Notes: generated from the sequence alone by a model not told the origin. A DNA stretch of 64,000 nt from Enterococcus ureilyticus (GCF_001730315.1 NZ_MIKC01000007.1:1-64000), one strand, 5' to 3'. Numbered from the stretch's first letter, positions 35,789 to 45,179 are shown. Numbers and translations are program-made.

Positions 35789-37936
35789 ATGGAAAAGTTG
35801 AATCTTACAAAAAATACAACAGGAAATAAGAAGGTTTTTTTACGAAAAGAAATAGAAGCCAATCGTTTAGGGGAAGAGCTTTATGCAGATGATGTACTGA
35901 GTCAGTATTCTGTTTACCTACTAAGAAAATTTGAAGTATCGACAGATTACGAACAACCAGAGCAATTTGAAGCATTATTAGAGGATTTACCAGAACAGTT
36001 TAATCACGAGTTTGAAGATTGTGTTGCAAAAAATCTTTATGTAAGAGTGACGCAAAAGGCTGTCTATGTTACGTTATTACTTGCATTAGCACATCCACTC
36101 AGCAAACTGCAAATCAGTGATTTACGTACGTGGATCAGTAGTTTAGAAGTGCCAGAGTTACCTTTAAAGCATCGCTCTGCTTTTTCGGAAGAAGTGCCGA
36201 TTGAAATGGTCAAAGGATTGCAGGAAACGAATAGTGAAGTCTTACTTTTAACCGAGATGATGAATCAATTTAGTGAGAATTTGAATGATATTTACAAAGA
36301 AATCCAGACGGTTAAAGATAAGAGAACACCACCAGTGGTCAAAGTAGTGCAAAGCAAAGTCGCAGCCAAAGAAGCTTTGGAAACAGCCAATGCGAAACAA
36401 TTAAAAATAGTCGATGAAAAAATTGGACAATTAGCAGAAGAATTTTCGACATTTAGAGCGGCTGTCACTGAAAAGCTGAGATCAATACCAAAATCTAAGA
36501 CACCACCGAAATTTAAGATTACCTTTGGTCCAGGAGAAGAAGCTGGTCCAACGGTAGAAACACGCTTAGAAGAAGCAATACAAACAATTGAACTGTTAAC
36601 ACAAAGAATAAACAGTTCAGATCAGAAAGTCACAGAACTAAATCAAATCATTGAAAAAAACAAACAAGAAAAAGGTCCTAGGCTAAATTTTTCTATCGCT
36701 AAAAAAGCCAGTGATGAGCAGATTAAATTAGTAGATAAAGTAGAAAAAACAGGCGAAAAAGTCACCACTATTGCGCAGCAGCTACAACAAATCAATGATA
36801 AATTGAACACGGTGGAGTCAAGCGTTTTAGAGGTCAAGCCAGATGCTGAGGCTTTAGCAAGGATAGAACAAGATCATGGTCAATTACAAGAAACAGCATC
36901 CGAAACAATAAAACTAAACCAAGTGATTGATCAGCTAACAAAGAAACTACAGACAGTAGAGACAGAATTGACAACAGTAAAAACAGAAAAGAAAAAAGTT
37001 CCTACAGTAAAACTGACAAAAAGTGATTCAGCGAAAAAATTAGCTGAACAACACCAAAAAGATCAGGAGCAATTAAAATCAAATGCGACAGAAATTAAAA
37101 AATTAACTCAAACAGTTGGGAAAGTCGATGTCCAATTGATCAAAGCGCATCAAAAAATTGCTGAATTAGAACAAAAAATGCGCCGAACAGCACAAGCGGT
37201 AGAGGTACCAGTAGCTAAAAAAGAACCCATTGTAGCCGTTCAAGAGGCTTCTGTACCAAGTTCAGACAAGACAATGATTGGACCACCAGCACCGCCAGTA
37301 AAACCTGTGGCGACATCGCCAAAACCTATTGCACAAACAAATAGAAGTTTTCCATCAAAAGAGACTTTCTTACAAGCGAATAGACCAGTGAAACCTGTTG
37401 AAGATGTGGTAGAAGAGCGACCGACGGTTACCTTGGCGATTGAAGAAATGCTTGATCGTGTGTCAGAAAAGCATCCCCAAGCAACAGAAACGAAAAGTCC
37501 ATGGACATTGGAAGAAGGCTATCACAATAGCAATCCTTCTCAAGAGGCGCAAGGGTCGTCTTTACGTCGCTTGAAAAAATTAGAGTGGGATATCCATTCA
37601 TTTTTCCAACAGGGACGAGGAATGGGACATAAAGGCATGCTACCAAAAGCTGATTTTTATGCGAATATCCGAAAAATCGAAGTTTTACCTTATTTATGGG
37701 CGTCTGTATATGAACGAGAAAAGAAAGATATCCTATTAGGAAATGAGTTAAGCAGCCAACAGCTGATTGAGGATTTGAATGAATTTCTAGAAGAGATCGA
37801 GGTCTTATCTAAGAAACGAAAAGTTATGGGCAAGTGGATCTATTGTCCAAAAGATGTTGAGCAAAAAATGGAAGGCTACAAACTTTTTAGTGAATATCTG
37901 GAAACGTACTTGGCGCGTCAAAATGGAGGACAATAA
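35789..37936 (+). CDS. Large coiled-coil protein with repeated short-strand modules
   Basis: 715 aa, cytoplasmic by lack of a signal or clear membrane helix. The N-terminal 165 residues look globular. Residues about 165-475 are long coiled coils interrupted by recurring short segments (PPVVKVVQSK, PPKFKITFGPG, GPRLNFSIAKK, VPTVKLTKSD). A Pro/Ala-rich linker (about 495-560) precedes a globular C-terminal domain (about 595-715, with LEWDIHSFFQQGRGMGHKG). I do not recognise it. A scaffold or cytoskeletal role is conceivable but unsupported by neighbours; monocistronic. Confidence 0.7.
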   Translation: MEKLNLTKNTTGNKKVFLRKEIEANRLGEELYADDVLSQYSVYLLRKFEVSTDYEQPEQFEALLEDLPEQFNHEFEDCVAKNLYVRVTQKAVYVTLLLALAHPLSKLQISDLRTWISSLEVPELPLKHRSAFSEEVPIEMVKGLQETNSEVLLLTEMMNQFSENLNDIYKEIQTVKDKRTPPVVKVVQSKVAAKEALETANAKQLKIVDEKIGQLAEEFSTFRAAVTEKLRSIPKSKTPPKFKITFGPGEEAGPTVETRLEEAIQTIELLTQRINSSDQKVTELNQIIEKNKQEKGPRLNFSIAKKASDEQIKLVDKVEKTGEKVTTIAQQLQQINDKLNTVESSVLEVKPDAEALARIEQDHGQLQETASETIKLNQVIDQLTKKLQTVETELTTVKTEKKKVPTVKLTKSDSAKKLAEQHQKDQEQLKSNATEIKKLTQTVGKVDVQLIKAHQKIAELEQKMRRTAQAVEVPVAKKEPIVAVQEASVPSSDKTMIGPPAPPVKPVATSPKPIAQTNRSFPSKETFLQANRPVKPVEDVVEERPTVTLAIEEMLDRVSEKHPQATETKSPWTLEEGYHNSNPSQEAQGSSLRRLKKLEWDIHSFFQQGRGMGHKGMLPKADFYANIRKIEVLPYLWASVYEREKKDILLGNELSSQQLIEDLNEFLEEIEVLSKKRKVMGKWIYCPKDVEQKMEGYKLFSEYLETYLARQNGGQ

Positions 37937-37948
37937 GTGATAAACCAT

Positions 37949-37988
37949 GAACTGAGGATGACTCCTTTTTAGTCGTTCTCAGTTTTTC
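37949..37988 (+). terminator. Terminator after the coiled-coil gene
   Basis: AACTGAG (37949-37955) and CTCAGTT (37977-37983) with inner GACT/AGTC, then a T run. Confidence 0.75.
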
Positions 37989-38190
37989 TTAATAAATTAA
38001 AGAAAGTCGGATTGTTTTTATGTAAATATAAGTATAAATTCATTTTTATGATAATAGTAAAACGTTTTCACCTATAATTAGTTTCCATAAGGAATAAAAA
38101 ACATGATAAACTATTATTGTTAGTCTTTTATTATATTTAAGGTGATTATATTAGTAAAAAAGACAACATAAAAAAATAAAGGAGTTTACT

Positions 38191-39057
38191 ATGGAAATTA
38201 AAGTAAGGGATTTAGTTATGCGCTATGGTCGTGCAGAAGTTTTGAACATTCGTTCATTGGACTTTGAAAAAGGCACATCCTATGGTTTAGTTGGTCACAA
38301 TGGTGCGGGTAAAACAACATTATTCAAGTGTATGACCAACATCATCGCCAATTACCAAGGAGATATTTCAATCGACGGTATTACTGTGAAACAACATAAT
38401 GAAGTGTTGTTAAATGTGGGAATCGTATTAGATGGGATGTCAGTCTATTCAAATCGTTCAGGTTGGTTCAATATCCAATATTTTTCTGGATTACGAGGTA
38501 ATTTTGACGAAGAGAAAGCCAGAGATTTAGCCAGAGAATTAGATTTGTTCGCTGTGTTGGATCAAAAAGTAAAAAGCTATTCTTACGGTATGCAGAAAAA
38601 ATTGATTTTATTGATTGCCTTGATGCATACGCCGGAAGTCTTGATTTTAGATGAACCGTTTCGTGGTTTAGATATCGATACCGTTAAATGGTTTAAACAA
38701 TACTTGAAACACTTGACGGAACAAGGGTTAACTTTGGTGATTTCCAGTCATGTCCAAAATGATTTAGAAGCATTATGCGATATCGTCTATGTGATCGATC
38801 GTGGTCGAATTTCAGAAACCATTGATCTTAATGCTGAAAAAGAAAAACAAATTCGTCGTATCGATACAACAAATAATGACCGTTTGAAAGAAATATTAGA
38901 TGAAGTGAATTATTACTATCAAGTGGATGAAGAAGGCGGCGTGAAGTTGGATATCTCTGATGAGCGCTGGATTCTTGTGAAGCAATACTTGACGGCAGAA
39001 TCGATTGAAATTTCCGAATTATCTAAAGTGAAAATTTTAGATGAGAAATTGAATTAG
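38191..39057 (+). CDS. ABC-2 type transporter ATP-binding protein
   Basis: 288 aa. Walker A GHNGAGKTT, a degenerate signature YSYGMQKKL, Walker B VLILDEPFRGLD and H-loop ISSHV; the C-terminal 75 residues form the accessory domain common to BcrA/CcmA-like ATPases. AAAGGAG precedes the ATG. Eleven bases upstream of its membrane partner. Substrate unknown; peptide-antibiotic self-protection systems share this layout. Confidence 0.9.
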   Translation: MEIKVRDLVMRYGRAEVLNIRSLDFEKGTSYGLVGHNGAGKTTLFKCMTNIIANYQGDISIDGITVKQHNEVLLNVGIVLDGMSVYSNRSGWFNIQYFSGLRGNFDEEKARDLARELDLFAVLDQKVKSYSYGMQKKLILLIALMHTPEVLILDEPFRGLDIDTVKWFKQYLKHLTEQGLTLVISSHVQNDLEALCDIVYVIDRGRISETIDLNAEKEKQIRRIDTTNNDRLKEILDEVNYYYQVDEEGGVKLDISDERWILVKQYLTAESIEISELSKVKILDEKLN

Positions 39058-39068
39058 GAGGGGCGATA

Positions 39069-39830
39069 ATGACTGGAAAACTGATTTTTAAAATGGAGTT
39101 ATTTAAATTTTTACGAGATAAAAGCTTTTTGATTACTGCTGGAGTTATTGGCGTTTTAAATATTGTTTTAACACTCTTTTCATTGAGTATGGCATCGAGC
39201 TTCTCAGATACATATTATGAGTCAAGTTCAGCGGCGTCAATGGTAGGGACAATGGCATTTGTTAGTGTGATCGTAGTGTTTGGTAATATTATTTTTGCTT
39301 ATGTTTACCCATTTCATATGATTTCGATGGATTATAAGAATAATGTGATGGCGATGATGGTAGCATCAGGTGTTAATCGCCGAAAATTATTCTTTGCTAA
39401 AGTGGGTGCCATTTTTATTTGTACGCTTGTATTGATGTTGATGATCACACTGATTCCTGCGATTTTATTTTTGATTAAGCTAACTCAACTGGATGGCTGG
39501 GATAGTTTTGTAGATGGGTTTAATTCTGTCTTTTACTATACAGACTTGAGCTTTGGGAAATTTATTTTTTCAGGTTTACTTGGCTATTTAAATATGTTGA
39601 TGGTGATTGCCACTTCTTGTATCATCATGAAAGGCAAAAATCTTTCATTTCTACTATTTATCGGATTTAATATTCTAAGTAGTTTAGTGACTGGGATTTT
39701 AAATACGATTGCGTACTCATTTGATTTTAGTGCAACAGGAAGCTATATTTTCCAATTATTCCTGACAATTATTTCCATTGTTGTATTTGGCTATATTTCT
39801 TTAAGAACGTTAGAAAGACAAAATTTGTAA
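39069..39830 (+). CDS. ABC-2 type transporter permease
   Basis: 253 aa with six predicted helices. Opens KLIFKMELFKFLRDKSFLITAG, the usual cytosolic entry of ABC-2 permeases, and contains VNRRKLFFAKVGAIF after helix 2. AGGAGGGG precedes the ATG. Partner of the preceding ATPase; no regulator is clearly tied to the pair, although the DhaS gene follows 130 bp later behind a terminator. Confidence 0.87.
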   Translation: MTGKLIFKMELFKFLRDKSFLITAGVIGVLNIVLTLFSLSMASSFSDTYYESSSAASMVGTMAFVSVIVVFGNIIFAYVYPFHMISMDYKNNVMAMMVASGVNRRKLFFAKVGAIFICTLVLMLMITLIPAILFLIKLTQLDGWDSFVDGFNSVFYYTDLSFGKFIFSGLLGYLNMLMVIATSCIIMKGKNLSFLLFIGFNILSSLVTGILNTIAYSFDFSATGSYIFQLFLTIISIVVFGYISLRTLERQNL

Positions 39831-39839
39831 ATATTATTT

Positions 39840-39881
39840 AAAGCTAAAGCTAGGCATGAAACTCTAGTTTTAGCTTTTTTT
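39840..39881 (+). terminator. Terminator after the ABC-2 operon
   Basis: AAAGCTAAAGCTAG (39840-39853) pairs with CTAGTTTTAGCTTT (39864-39877), one mismatch, then a T run. Confidence 0.85.
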
Positions 39882-39963
39882 ATTTGAGGATAGGATGATT
39901 GATTTTCTAAATGCAAATTAACTGGTACAATAAAAGGACTAAAGAAACTAAAGGTGCAGATAG

Positions 39964-40512
39964 ATGACAGGATCATTGATCACAAAAAAGAAAATTGCGA
40001 AGGTCTTTAAACAACTTGTTGCGGATATCGGTTTTGAAAAAGTGACGATCGCAAAAATCATGAAGGAAAGTAATATGCGTCGCCAGACGTTTTATGATCA
40101 TTTTCAAGATAAATATGATTTGGCGGACTGGATTTTCCGACAAGAGGCAATCGAGAAAATCGAAGATAATTTAGCTTACGAAGGTTGGCAGTTTATTGTA
40201 GAGAATTTATTTGTTTACTTTGAGGAAAATCAGGTTTTTTATCGCAGGATTCTGACTTTTGAAGGACAAAACTCCTTTCAAGAGTATTATACGCAACATT
40301 TAAAAGCCTTGATTCGCCAAGTTTTAGTCGTCAAAAAGGAAACAGATGAAGGGCTAGAGGAAGTAGATCGTTTATTTTTGGAAGAATTTTATGCGAATGC
40401 ATTTGTGTCATTAACGACTAAATGGATTATTGAAGGTTGTAAGATTGATTCACATCGTTTTGCGAAACAAATGAAAACTGCTTTTTTAATAGGCTTTGAA
40501 GAAAGACAATGA
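39964..40512 (+). CDS. dhaS: DhaS-like TetR-family activator of dihydroxyacetone genes
   Basis: 182 aa. N-terminal TetR helix-turn-helix (FEKVTIAKIMKESNMRRQTFYDHFQDKYDLADWIF), then an all-helical ligand/partner domain. Length and neighbours match L. lactis DhaS, an unusual TetR member that activates dhaKLM after binding DhaQ loaded with dihydroxyacetone. dhaQ is convergent next door, and a DhaS-type operator is present at 41641-41662 before dhaK. Confidence 0.88.
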   Translation: MTGSLITKKKIAKVFKQLVADIGFEKVTIAKIMKESNMRRQTFYDHFQDKYDLADWIFRQEAIEKIEDNLAYEGWQFIVENLFVYFEENQVFYRRILTFEGQNSFQEYYTQHLKALIRQVLVVKKETDEGLEEVDRLFLEEFYANAFVSLTTKWIIEGCKIDSHRFAKQMKTAFLIGFEERQ

Positions 40513-40553
40513 ATAACAGCATGTAAGTGGAATTATGCCGTTGCTCATTGTCT
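40504..40553. terminator. Hairpin between convergent dhaS and dhaQ
   Basis: AGACAATGA (40504-40512) and TCATTGTCT (40545-40553), with inner GCAT/ATGC, span the dhaS stop. Probable bidirectional terminator, without a strong U run. Confidence 0.5.
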
Positions 40554-40555
40554 GT

Positions 40556-41548
40556 TTATCTCCAACCAAAGGCGTCAGTCGGAATACGTAAATAATCTAG
40601 CCATTTATCGTCTTTGATTGCTAATAAAGTTAAAGAAAGACCATTTGTATTATATGCAGTTAAGAAATTGCCCATTCGTTTATAGACTACCTGAATGTCT
40701 TCAATGTCCATTAATTGTTGAACATCATTCATAAAAACACCAAGTTCTAGTAAGGGAGTGCTGCCTAGTCCGTTCACTAATACAGCTACTTGGGTCAGGT
40801 CTTTTTTTGCGTATTGTTGTTTTAATTTATTGACCAACTCAATAGCGATTCGTTCAGATGATTGCATCGTTTCGATACGGTAACCAGGCTCTCCGTGAAT
40901 CCCGATACCAAAATACATTTCATCTTCTGCTAACTCATATTGTTGAGGAATGACTCCAATAGGAGAGGCGGGTGAAAAAGCAACACCTAATGTTTTGATC
41001 AGCGGTATCAGCTTTTCCCCTAAGGATTGGAGTTCATCTAGAGATTTTCCTTGCGATGCAGCAGCGCCCAAAATCTTATGAACCAAAACAGTTCCAGCTA
41101 CACCGCGACGTCTTTTTTTTAATGTACCACTTTCGATGGAACAATCATCATCTACTATTACATGAGCGATTGTTAGCCCTTTTGCTTTAGCTAGACGTTC
41201 AGCTTCTAGAAAACGTGCTAAATCCTTTTCAAAATTTTTGATGATCAGTAAAGTACCTTGCCCATTGTAGGTTTCTTCGATAGCTTGAAGAATTTCAGAG
41301 CTGGCAGGCGGCTCGAAAATAGTCCCCATTACCGCACAATCCAACATATTCTCACCGATGTAGCCAACGTGAGCAGGCTCATGTCCACAACCACCTCCGC
41401 TAATCAAAACGACTTTATTTTTAGAGATTGTTTTTTTAGTAACGATGCCAGTTTGTTTGTGCCAAGTTAATGTGTCGTTATATGTATAGGTAAGCCCAGC
41501 TAATACTTGCTGACGAATCTGTCCGCTGGAATTAATTAACTGTTTCAT
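40556..41548 (-). CDS. dhaQ: DhaQ, DhaK-like co-activator of DhaS
   Basis: 330 aa from the ATG at 41548 (purine-rich AAGGGG and GAGG upstream); a longer frame to 41569 adds seven residues. DhaK fold with LISGGGCGHEPAHVGYIGENML and the substrate-binding His in GIGIHGEPGYR. Compared with the DhaK at 41863, the loop after VDDDC reads SIESGTLKKRRRG instead of AVEDSTYTQGKRG. In L. lactis DhaQ binds dihydroxyacetone and activates DhaS rather than acting as a kinase subunit. Divergent from dhaKLM; TATAAT at 41589-41584 is its likely -10. Confidence 0.85.
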   Translation of the reverse strand: MKQLINSSGQIRQQVLAGLTYTYNDTLTWHKQTGIVTKKTISKNKVVLISGGGCGHEPAHVGYIGENMLDCAVMGTIFEPPASSEILQAIEETYNGQGTLLIIKNFEKDLARFLEAERLAKAKGLTIAHVIVDDDCSIESGTLKKRRRGVAGTVLVHKILGAAASQGKSLDELQSLGEKLIPLIKTLGVAFSPASPIGVIPQQYELAEDEMYFGIGIHGEPGYRIETMQSSERIAIELVNKLKQQYAKKDLTQVAVLVNGLGSTPLLELGVFMNDVQQLMDIEDIQVVYKRMGNFLTAYNTNGLSLTLLAIKDDKWLDYLRIPTDAFGWR

Positions 41549-41640
41549 TGAGCCTCTACCCCTTTTCAATAATATCTGTTTTCATTATACGCTGTATTCT
41601 ATTTGAAAACTACAATCTTTAGGTAGAATAAAATGAAAGC

Positions 41641-41662
41641 GGACACATTTTGTGGTTTGTCC
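41641..41662. promoter_or_regulatory. DhaS operator
   Basis: GGACACAT-N6-GTTTGTCC matches the L. lactis DhaS site GGACACAT-N6-ATTTGTCC (recalled) at all but one half-site base. Centred near -58 from the predicted dhaK start of transcription, as expected for an activator. Confidence 0.75.
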
Positions 41663-41673
41663 GTTGCAACATT

Positions 41674-41705
41674 TTGCATATGCGAGTATTGTAAACGTAT
41701 ACAAT
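41674..41705 (+). promoter_or_regulatory. dhaK promoter overlapped by a cre site
   Basis: TTGCAT (41674-41679), 18-bp spacer, TATACA (41698-41703). TGTAAACGTATACA (41690-41703), inside a 16-bp palindrome, fits the CcpA cre consensus with one mismatch and covers the -10, predicting catabolite repression. Confidence 0.6.
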
Positions 41706-41862
41706 AAGTAGAAGCGCAGCAGGCTCGTCTAACTCCGACAGAAAAACAGGAAAATATGAAGGTAGTGATTGTTGGCCACAATATATGATCATCTTTTTCT
41801 CGAGAGGCTAATTAAGACGAAATTGGTGTCACTAAAGCATAGGCATAATAGGAGGGAATACC

Positions 41863-42846
41863 ATGAAAAAAATTATTAACCAAGCACAAAATGTCGTGCC
41901 AGAAATGGTCCAAGGCTTTATCCGAGCGCATCATGAAATGATCGAGCAAATTCCAGAAACATTTGTATTGAAGCAAAAAGAAATTGGTAAGCAAGTTGCG
42001 TTGATCAGCGGTGGTGGCAGTGGACATGAACCAGCTCATGCCGGATTTGTCGGATCAGGTATGCTGCAAGCCGCAGTTTGCGGTCAAGTTTTCACATCCC
42101 CAACACCAGACCAGATTCTTGAGGGAATCAAAGCGATTGATCAGGGTGAAGGTGTTGTAATGATCGTCAAAAACTATTCGGGCGATATCATGAATTTTGA
42201 TATGGCTAAAGATTTAGCAGAAATGGAAGATATCAAAGTAGGCACAGTTGTCGTGGATGATGATATCGCAGTTGAAGATAGTACGTATACTCAAGGAAAA
42301 CGTGGGGTAGCTGGAACTATTTTGGTTCATAAAATTCTAGGTGCGGCAGCACGCAAAGGCGCATCTGTAGATGAGTTAGTCGACTTAGGAGAACGTGTTA
42401 TCAAGAATATTAAAACGATTGGTGTTGCTTTAACTGGTGCAACAGTACCTGAAGTTGGAAAACCTGGTTTTGTTTTAGGCGATGATGAGATTGAATTTGG
42501 GGTTGGAATTCACGGTGAGCCTGGTTATAAACGAGAAAAAATCAAACCTTCTAAGGCGATGGCGGAAGAATTGATTTCAAAATTAGCTGCAGCTTTCCAA
42601 TGGAAAAAAGGGGAAAAGTTCGCCATTTTAGTGAACGGCTTAGGCGGAACACCATTGATGGAACAATACATTTTTTATAATGATGCGATGCGCTTATTAG
42701 ACAATGAACGAATCAAAATTTCTTTTTCAAAGGTTGGGAATTATATGACCTCATTGGAAATGGCAGGGATTTCTATCACGTTATTAAAAATAGAAGCTGA
42801 TTGGGTAGAAGCTCTGAATGAAGAGGTTGATACAGTAGCATGGTAA
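41863..42846 (+). CDS. dhaK: Dihydroxyacetone kinase subunit DhaK
   Basis: 327 aa. LISGGGSGHEPAHAGFVGSGML, the VVVDDDIAVEDS loop with the catalytic Asp, and the substrate-binding His in GVGIHGEPGYKREK. It binds dihydroxyacetone covalently as a hemiaminal and receives phosphate from ADP-bound DhaL. GGAGG at 41851-41855. First gene of dhaK-dhaL-dhaM-gldA. Confidence 0.95.
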   Translation: MKKIINQAQNVVPEMVQGFIRAHHEMIEQIPETFVLKQKEIGKQVALISGGGSGHEPAHAGFVGSGMLQAAVCGQVFTSPTPDQILEGIKAIDQGEGVVMIVKNYSGDIMNFDMAKDLAEMEDIKVGTVVVDDDIAVEDSTYTQGKRGVAGTILVHKILGAAARKGASVDELVDLGERVIKNIKTIGVALTGATVPEVGKPGFVLGDDEIEFGVGIHGEPGYKREKIKPSKAMAEELISKLAAAFQWKKGEKFAILVNGLGGTPLMEQYIFYNDAMRLLDNERIKISFSKVGNYMTSLEMAGISITLLKIEADWVEALNEEVDTVAW

Positions 42847-42921
42847 TGATTTAGCGTTATTTTGTTAAAGCTTATTAGACGGTTCGCTGTATTATTAGTT
42901 TGAAAAATAGGAGGAATGACC

Positions 42922-43509
42922 ATGTTTACAGTAGATAACTCAAAAAAAGCACTACAATTATTTAAAGAGAAAATCGATCAAAATAAAGATTATTTAAGTG
43001 AACTAGATACACCGATCGGAGATGGCGATCATGGAAATAATATGGCTCGTGGGATGGAAGCGGTAAGTGAGAGCTTGCAGAATAAAGAAACTGCAAGTGT
43101 TCAAGATGTTTTTAAATTGACTGCGATGGCGTTGATCAGTAAAGTTGGCGGTGCTTCTGGTCCGCTATACGGAACTGCAATGATGGAAATGGCAAAAGCT
43201 GCGGCAACAACATCCGATGTGTTGCCGATTTTAGAAGCTGGTTTAGCTGGTATTGAAAAAAGAGGAAATAGTCAGCCCGGTGAAAAGACGATGCTAGACG
43301 AATGGGCACCAGCACTTGCAGCAATCAAGGAGAACAAATTAACCGAAGCAACATTGGAATCCGCTGTAGAAGCAACAAAGGATATTGTGGCGACAAAAGG
43401 TCGCGCTTCATATGTAGGGGAGCGATCCATCGGCCATATCGATCCAGGAGCGATGTCCAGTATGTATTTCTTTCAATCTTTAATGGAAGCAGGTGTGATT
43501 GATGAATAA
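42922..43509 (+). CDS. dhaL: Dihydroxyacetone kinase subunit DhaL
   Basis: 195 aa from ATG 42922; AGGAGGA at 42909-42915 touches the upstream in-frame ATG 42916. Nucleotide-binding signature LDTPIGDGDHGNNMARGM provides the metal-binding Asp residues, with SGPLYGT and GRASYVGERSIGHIDPGA. ADP is a bound cofactor rephosphorylated by DhaM. It overlaps dhaM by eight bases. Confidence 0.95.
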   Translation: MFTVDNSKKALQLFKEKIDQNKDYLSELDTPIGDGDHGNNMARGMEAVSESLQNKETASVQDVFKLTAMALISKVGGASGPLYGTAMMEMAKAAATTSDVLPILEAGLAGIEKRGNSQPGEKTMLDEWAPALAAIKENKLTEATLESAVEATKDIVATKGRASYVGERSIGHIDPGAMSSMYFFQSLMEAGVIDE

Positions 43510-43870
43510 TGGTGTAGTAATTGTGTCACATGTCAAAGAAATCGGCGAAGGAGTCGATCGTTTGATCAAAGAAGTGGCAAAAGATGTGCCAATCACTGTC
43601 GCAGCAGGATTAGATCAAGGTGAGGTTGGAACATCATTTGAAAAAATCATGGATGCATTTGAAAAGAATCCTGCGCCAACTCTATTTGCATTTTACGATT
43701 TAGGCAGCGCAAAAATGAATTTAGAAATGGCTATCGATATGACAGAAAAAGAAGTGTTATTATTTGATACAGCATTAGTAGAAAGCGCATATACAGCGGC
43801 AGCATTGTTACAAGTAAACACACCGATCGAAGCGATAAAGGAGCAGCTAGCCCCTTTAAAAATAAAATAA
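43502..43870 (+). CDS. dhaM: Dihydroxyacetone kinase phosphotransfer subunit DhaM
   Basis: 122 aa, a single EIIA-Man-like domain with the phosphorylated His in VIVSHVKEIGEGV. As in L. lactis it lacks the HPr and EI domains of E. coli DhaM, so it takes phosphate from the general PTS. Start ATG 43502 (AGGTG at 43491-43495) overlaps dhaL, implying coupling. Confidence 0.93.
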   Translation: MNNGVVIVSHVKEIGEGVDRLIKEVAKDVPITVAAGLDQGEVGTSFEKIMDAFEKNPAPTLFAFYDLGSAKMNLEMAIDMTEKEVLLFDTALVESAYTAAALLQVNTPIEAIKEQLAPLKIK

Positions 43871-43894
43871 GTTAAAGGATAGGAGTTTATACAC

Positions 43895-45022
43895 ATGAGA
43901 AAAGCGTTTATTAGTCCAGCAAAATACGTTCAAGGTGAAGATGAGTTATTGAATTTAGGTTACTTTGTCACAACTTTTGGGAAAAAAGCTTTACTGATCG
44001 CTCATGCAGATGATGTAAATCGTGTAAAAGATAAACTGGATAAAACGGCAGAAACATTTGCTATTTCCTTTGTTGAAAGTAATTTTCATGGAGAAGCTTC
44101 AAGGGTAGAAGTTGCTCGTTTGCAAAAAGTAGCTGAGGAGAATGCCTGTGATTGTATAATCGGTCTTGGTGGTGGTAAAGCCATTGATACGGCGAAATGT
44201 GTAGCACAAGGGCATAACTTGATCATTGTTCCAACAATCGTAGCAACGGACGCGCCAACGAGTCACTCAGCTGTTCTTTATACCGAAGAAGGTCAATTCG
44301 ATGACTATGCTTATTTTGTTCAAAGTCCAAGTGTCGTTTTGATAGATACAGTAGTGATTGCGAATGCACCAACACGTTTTCTAGTTTCTGGTATGGGAGA
44401 TGCCTTATCCACTTATTTTGAAGCAAGAGCAACACATAATTCTTATTCTAATGTAAATGCAGGATTGCCTTGTGGTGCACGTGAAGGGGTCTGTCCCCCA
44501 GCTAAAGGAACCAATACAGCCTTGGCATTAGCGAAATTATGTTATGAAACGATTTTAGAGGATGGTTTGAAGGCAAAGGAAGCTTCAGATAATAATGTGG
44601 TAACACCTGCCTTAGAAAATATTATTGAAGCAAATATCTTACTTTCAGGTTTAGGGTTTGAAAGCGCAGGACTTGCAGCAATCCATGCGATTCATGATGG
44701 CTTGACTGTTTTACATGATGCACATGGCGCAACACATGGCGAAAAAGTAGCGTTCAGCACGATTTGTCAGTTGATTTTAGAAAATGCACCAAAAGCGGAA
44801 TTATATGAAGTATTGGATTTTGCTTTGTCGATCGGGTTACCAGTTTGCTTAGCCGATTTAGGGGTGAAGGAAATCTCAGATGCTGAGCTAACAGAAGTTG
44901 CTGAAAAATCATGTATTCCAGAAGAATCGATTCATTCAATGCCATTTCCGATTACTGTGGATCAAGTGAAAGCAGCAATTATTGTGGCCGATAAGATTGG
45001 GCAAGAGTATAAGAACAAATAG
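43895..45022 (+). CDS. gldA: Glycerol dehydrogenase
   Basis: 375 aa, iron/zinc-dependent alcohol dehydrogenase fold. NAD-binding GLGGGKAIDTAK, VPTIVATDAPTSHSAVLY, and metal ligands expected in GLAAIHAIHDGLTVL and HDAHGATHGEKVAFS. It oxidises glycerol to dihydroxyacetone, feeding DhaKLM. A Cys-containing stretch, GLPCGAREGVCPPAKG, occupies a usually shorter loop. Last gene of the operon; TAGGAG precedes the ATG. Confidence 0.93.
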   Translation: MRKAFISPAKYVQGEDELLNLGYFVTTFGKKALLIAHADDVNRVKDKLDKTAETFAISFVESNFHGEASRVEVARLQKVAEENACDCIIGLGGGKAIDTAKCVAQGHNLIIVPTIVATDAPTSHSAVLYTEEGQFDDYAYFVQSPSVVLIDTVVIANAPTRFLVSGMGDALSTYFEARATHNSYSNVNAGLPCGAREGVCPPAKGTNTALALAKLCYETILEDGLKAKEASDNNVVTPALENIIEANILLSGLGFESAGLAAIHAIHDGLTVLHDAHGATHGEKVAFSTICQLILENAPKAELYEVLDFALSIGLPVCLADLGVKEISDAELTEVAEKSCIPEESIHSMPFPITVDQVKAAIIVADKIGQEYKNK

Positions 45023-45035
45023 GATCACCCGTTTG

Positions 45036-45082
45036 AAACAGTTGTTAAGCTTGGATAGTGAAGCTTAACAACTGTTTTTGTG
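45036..45082 (+). terminator. Terminator of the dha-gldA operon
   Basis: Seventeen-base perfect arms (45036-45052, 45061-45077) followed by T run. Confidence 0.9.
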
Positions 45083-45179
45083 TATAAATCAAGGATTTCA
45101 AGAGTGAAACTGGAAAAACAATCGGTTATAAGATAACATATAAAAGAAAACTCTTAAATTATATAAAGGTGGTGAGCAG

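Noticed and set aside
41634-41708. 24-codon ORF across the dhaK promoter
   Set aside because: It overlaps the DhaS operator, cre site and promoter, has no good ribosome site, and is best explained by chance.
43302-43502. Second plus-frame ORF inside dhaL
   Set aside because: Out-of-frame shadow of a conserved gene with no independent signals.
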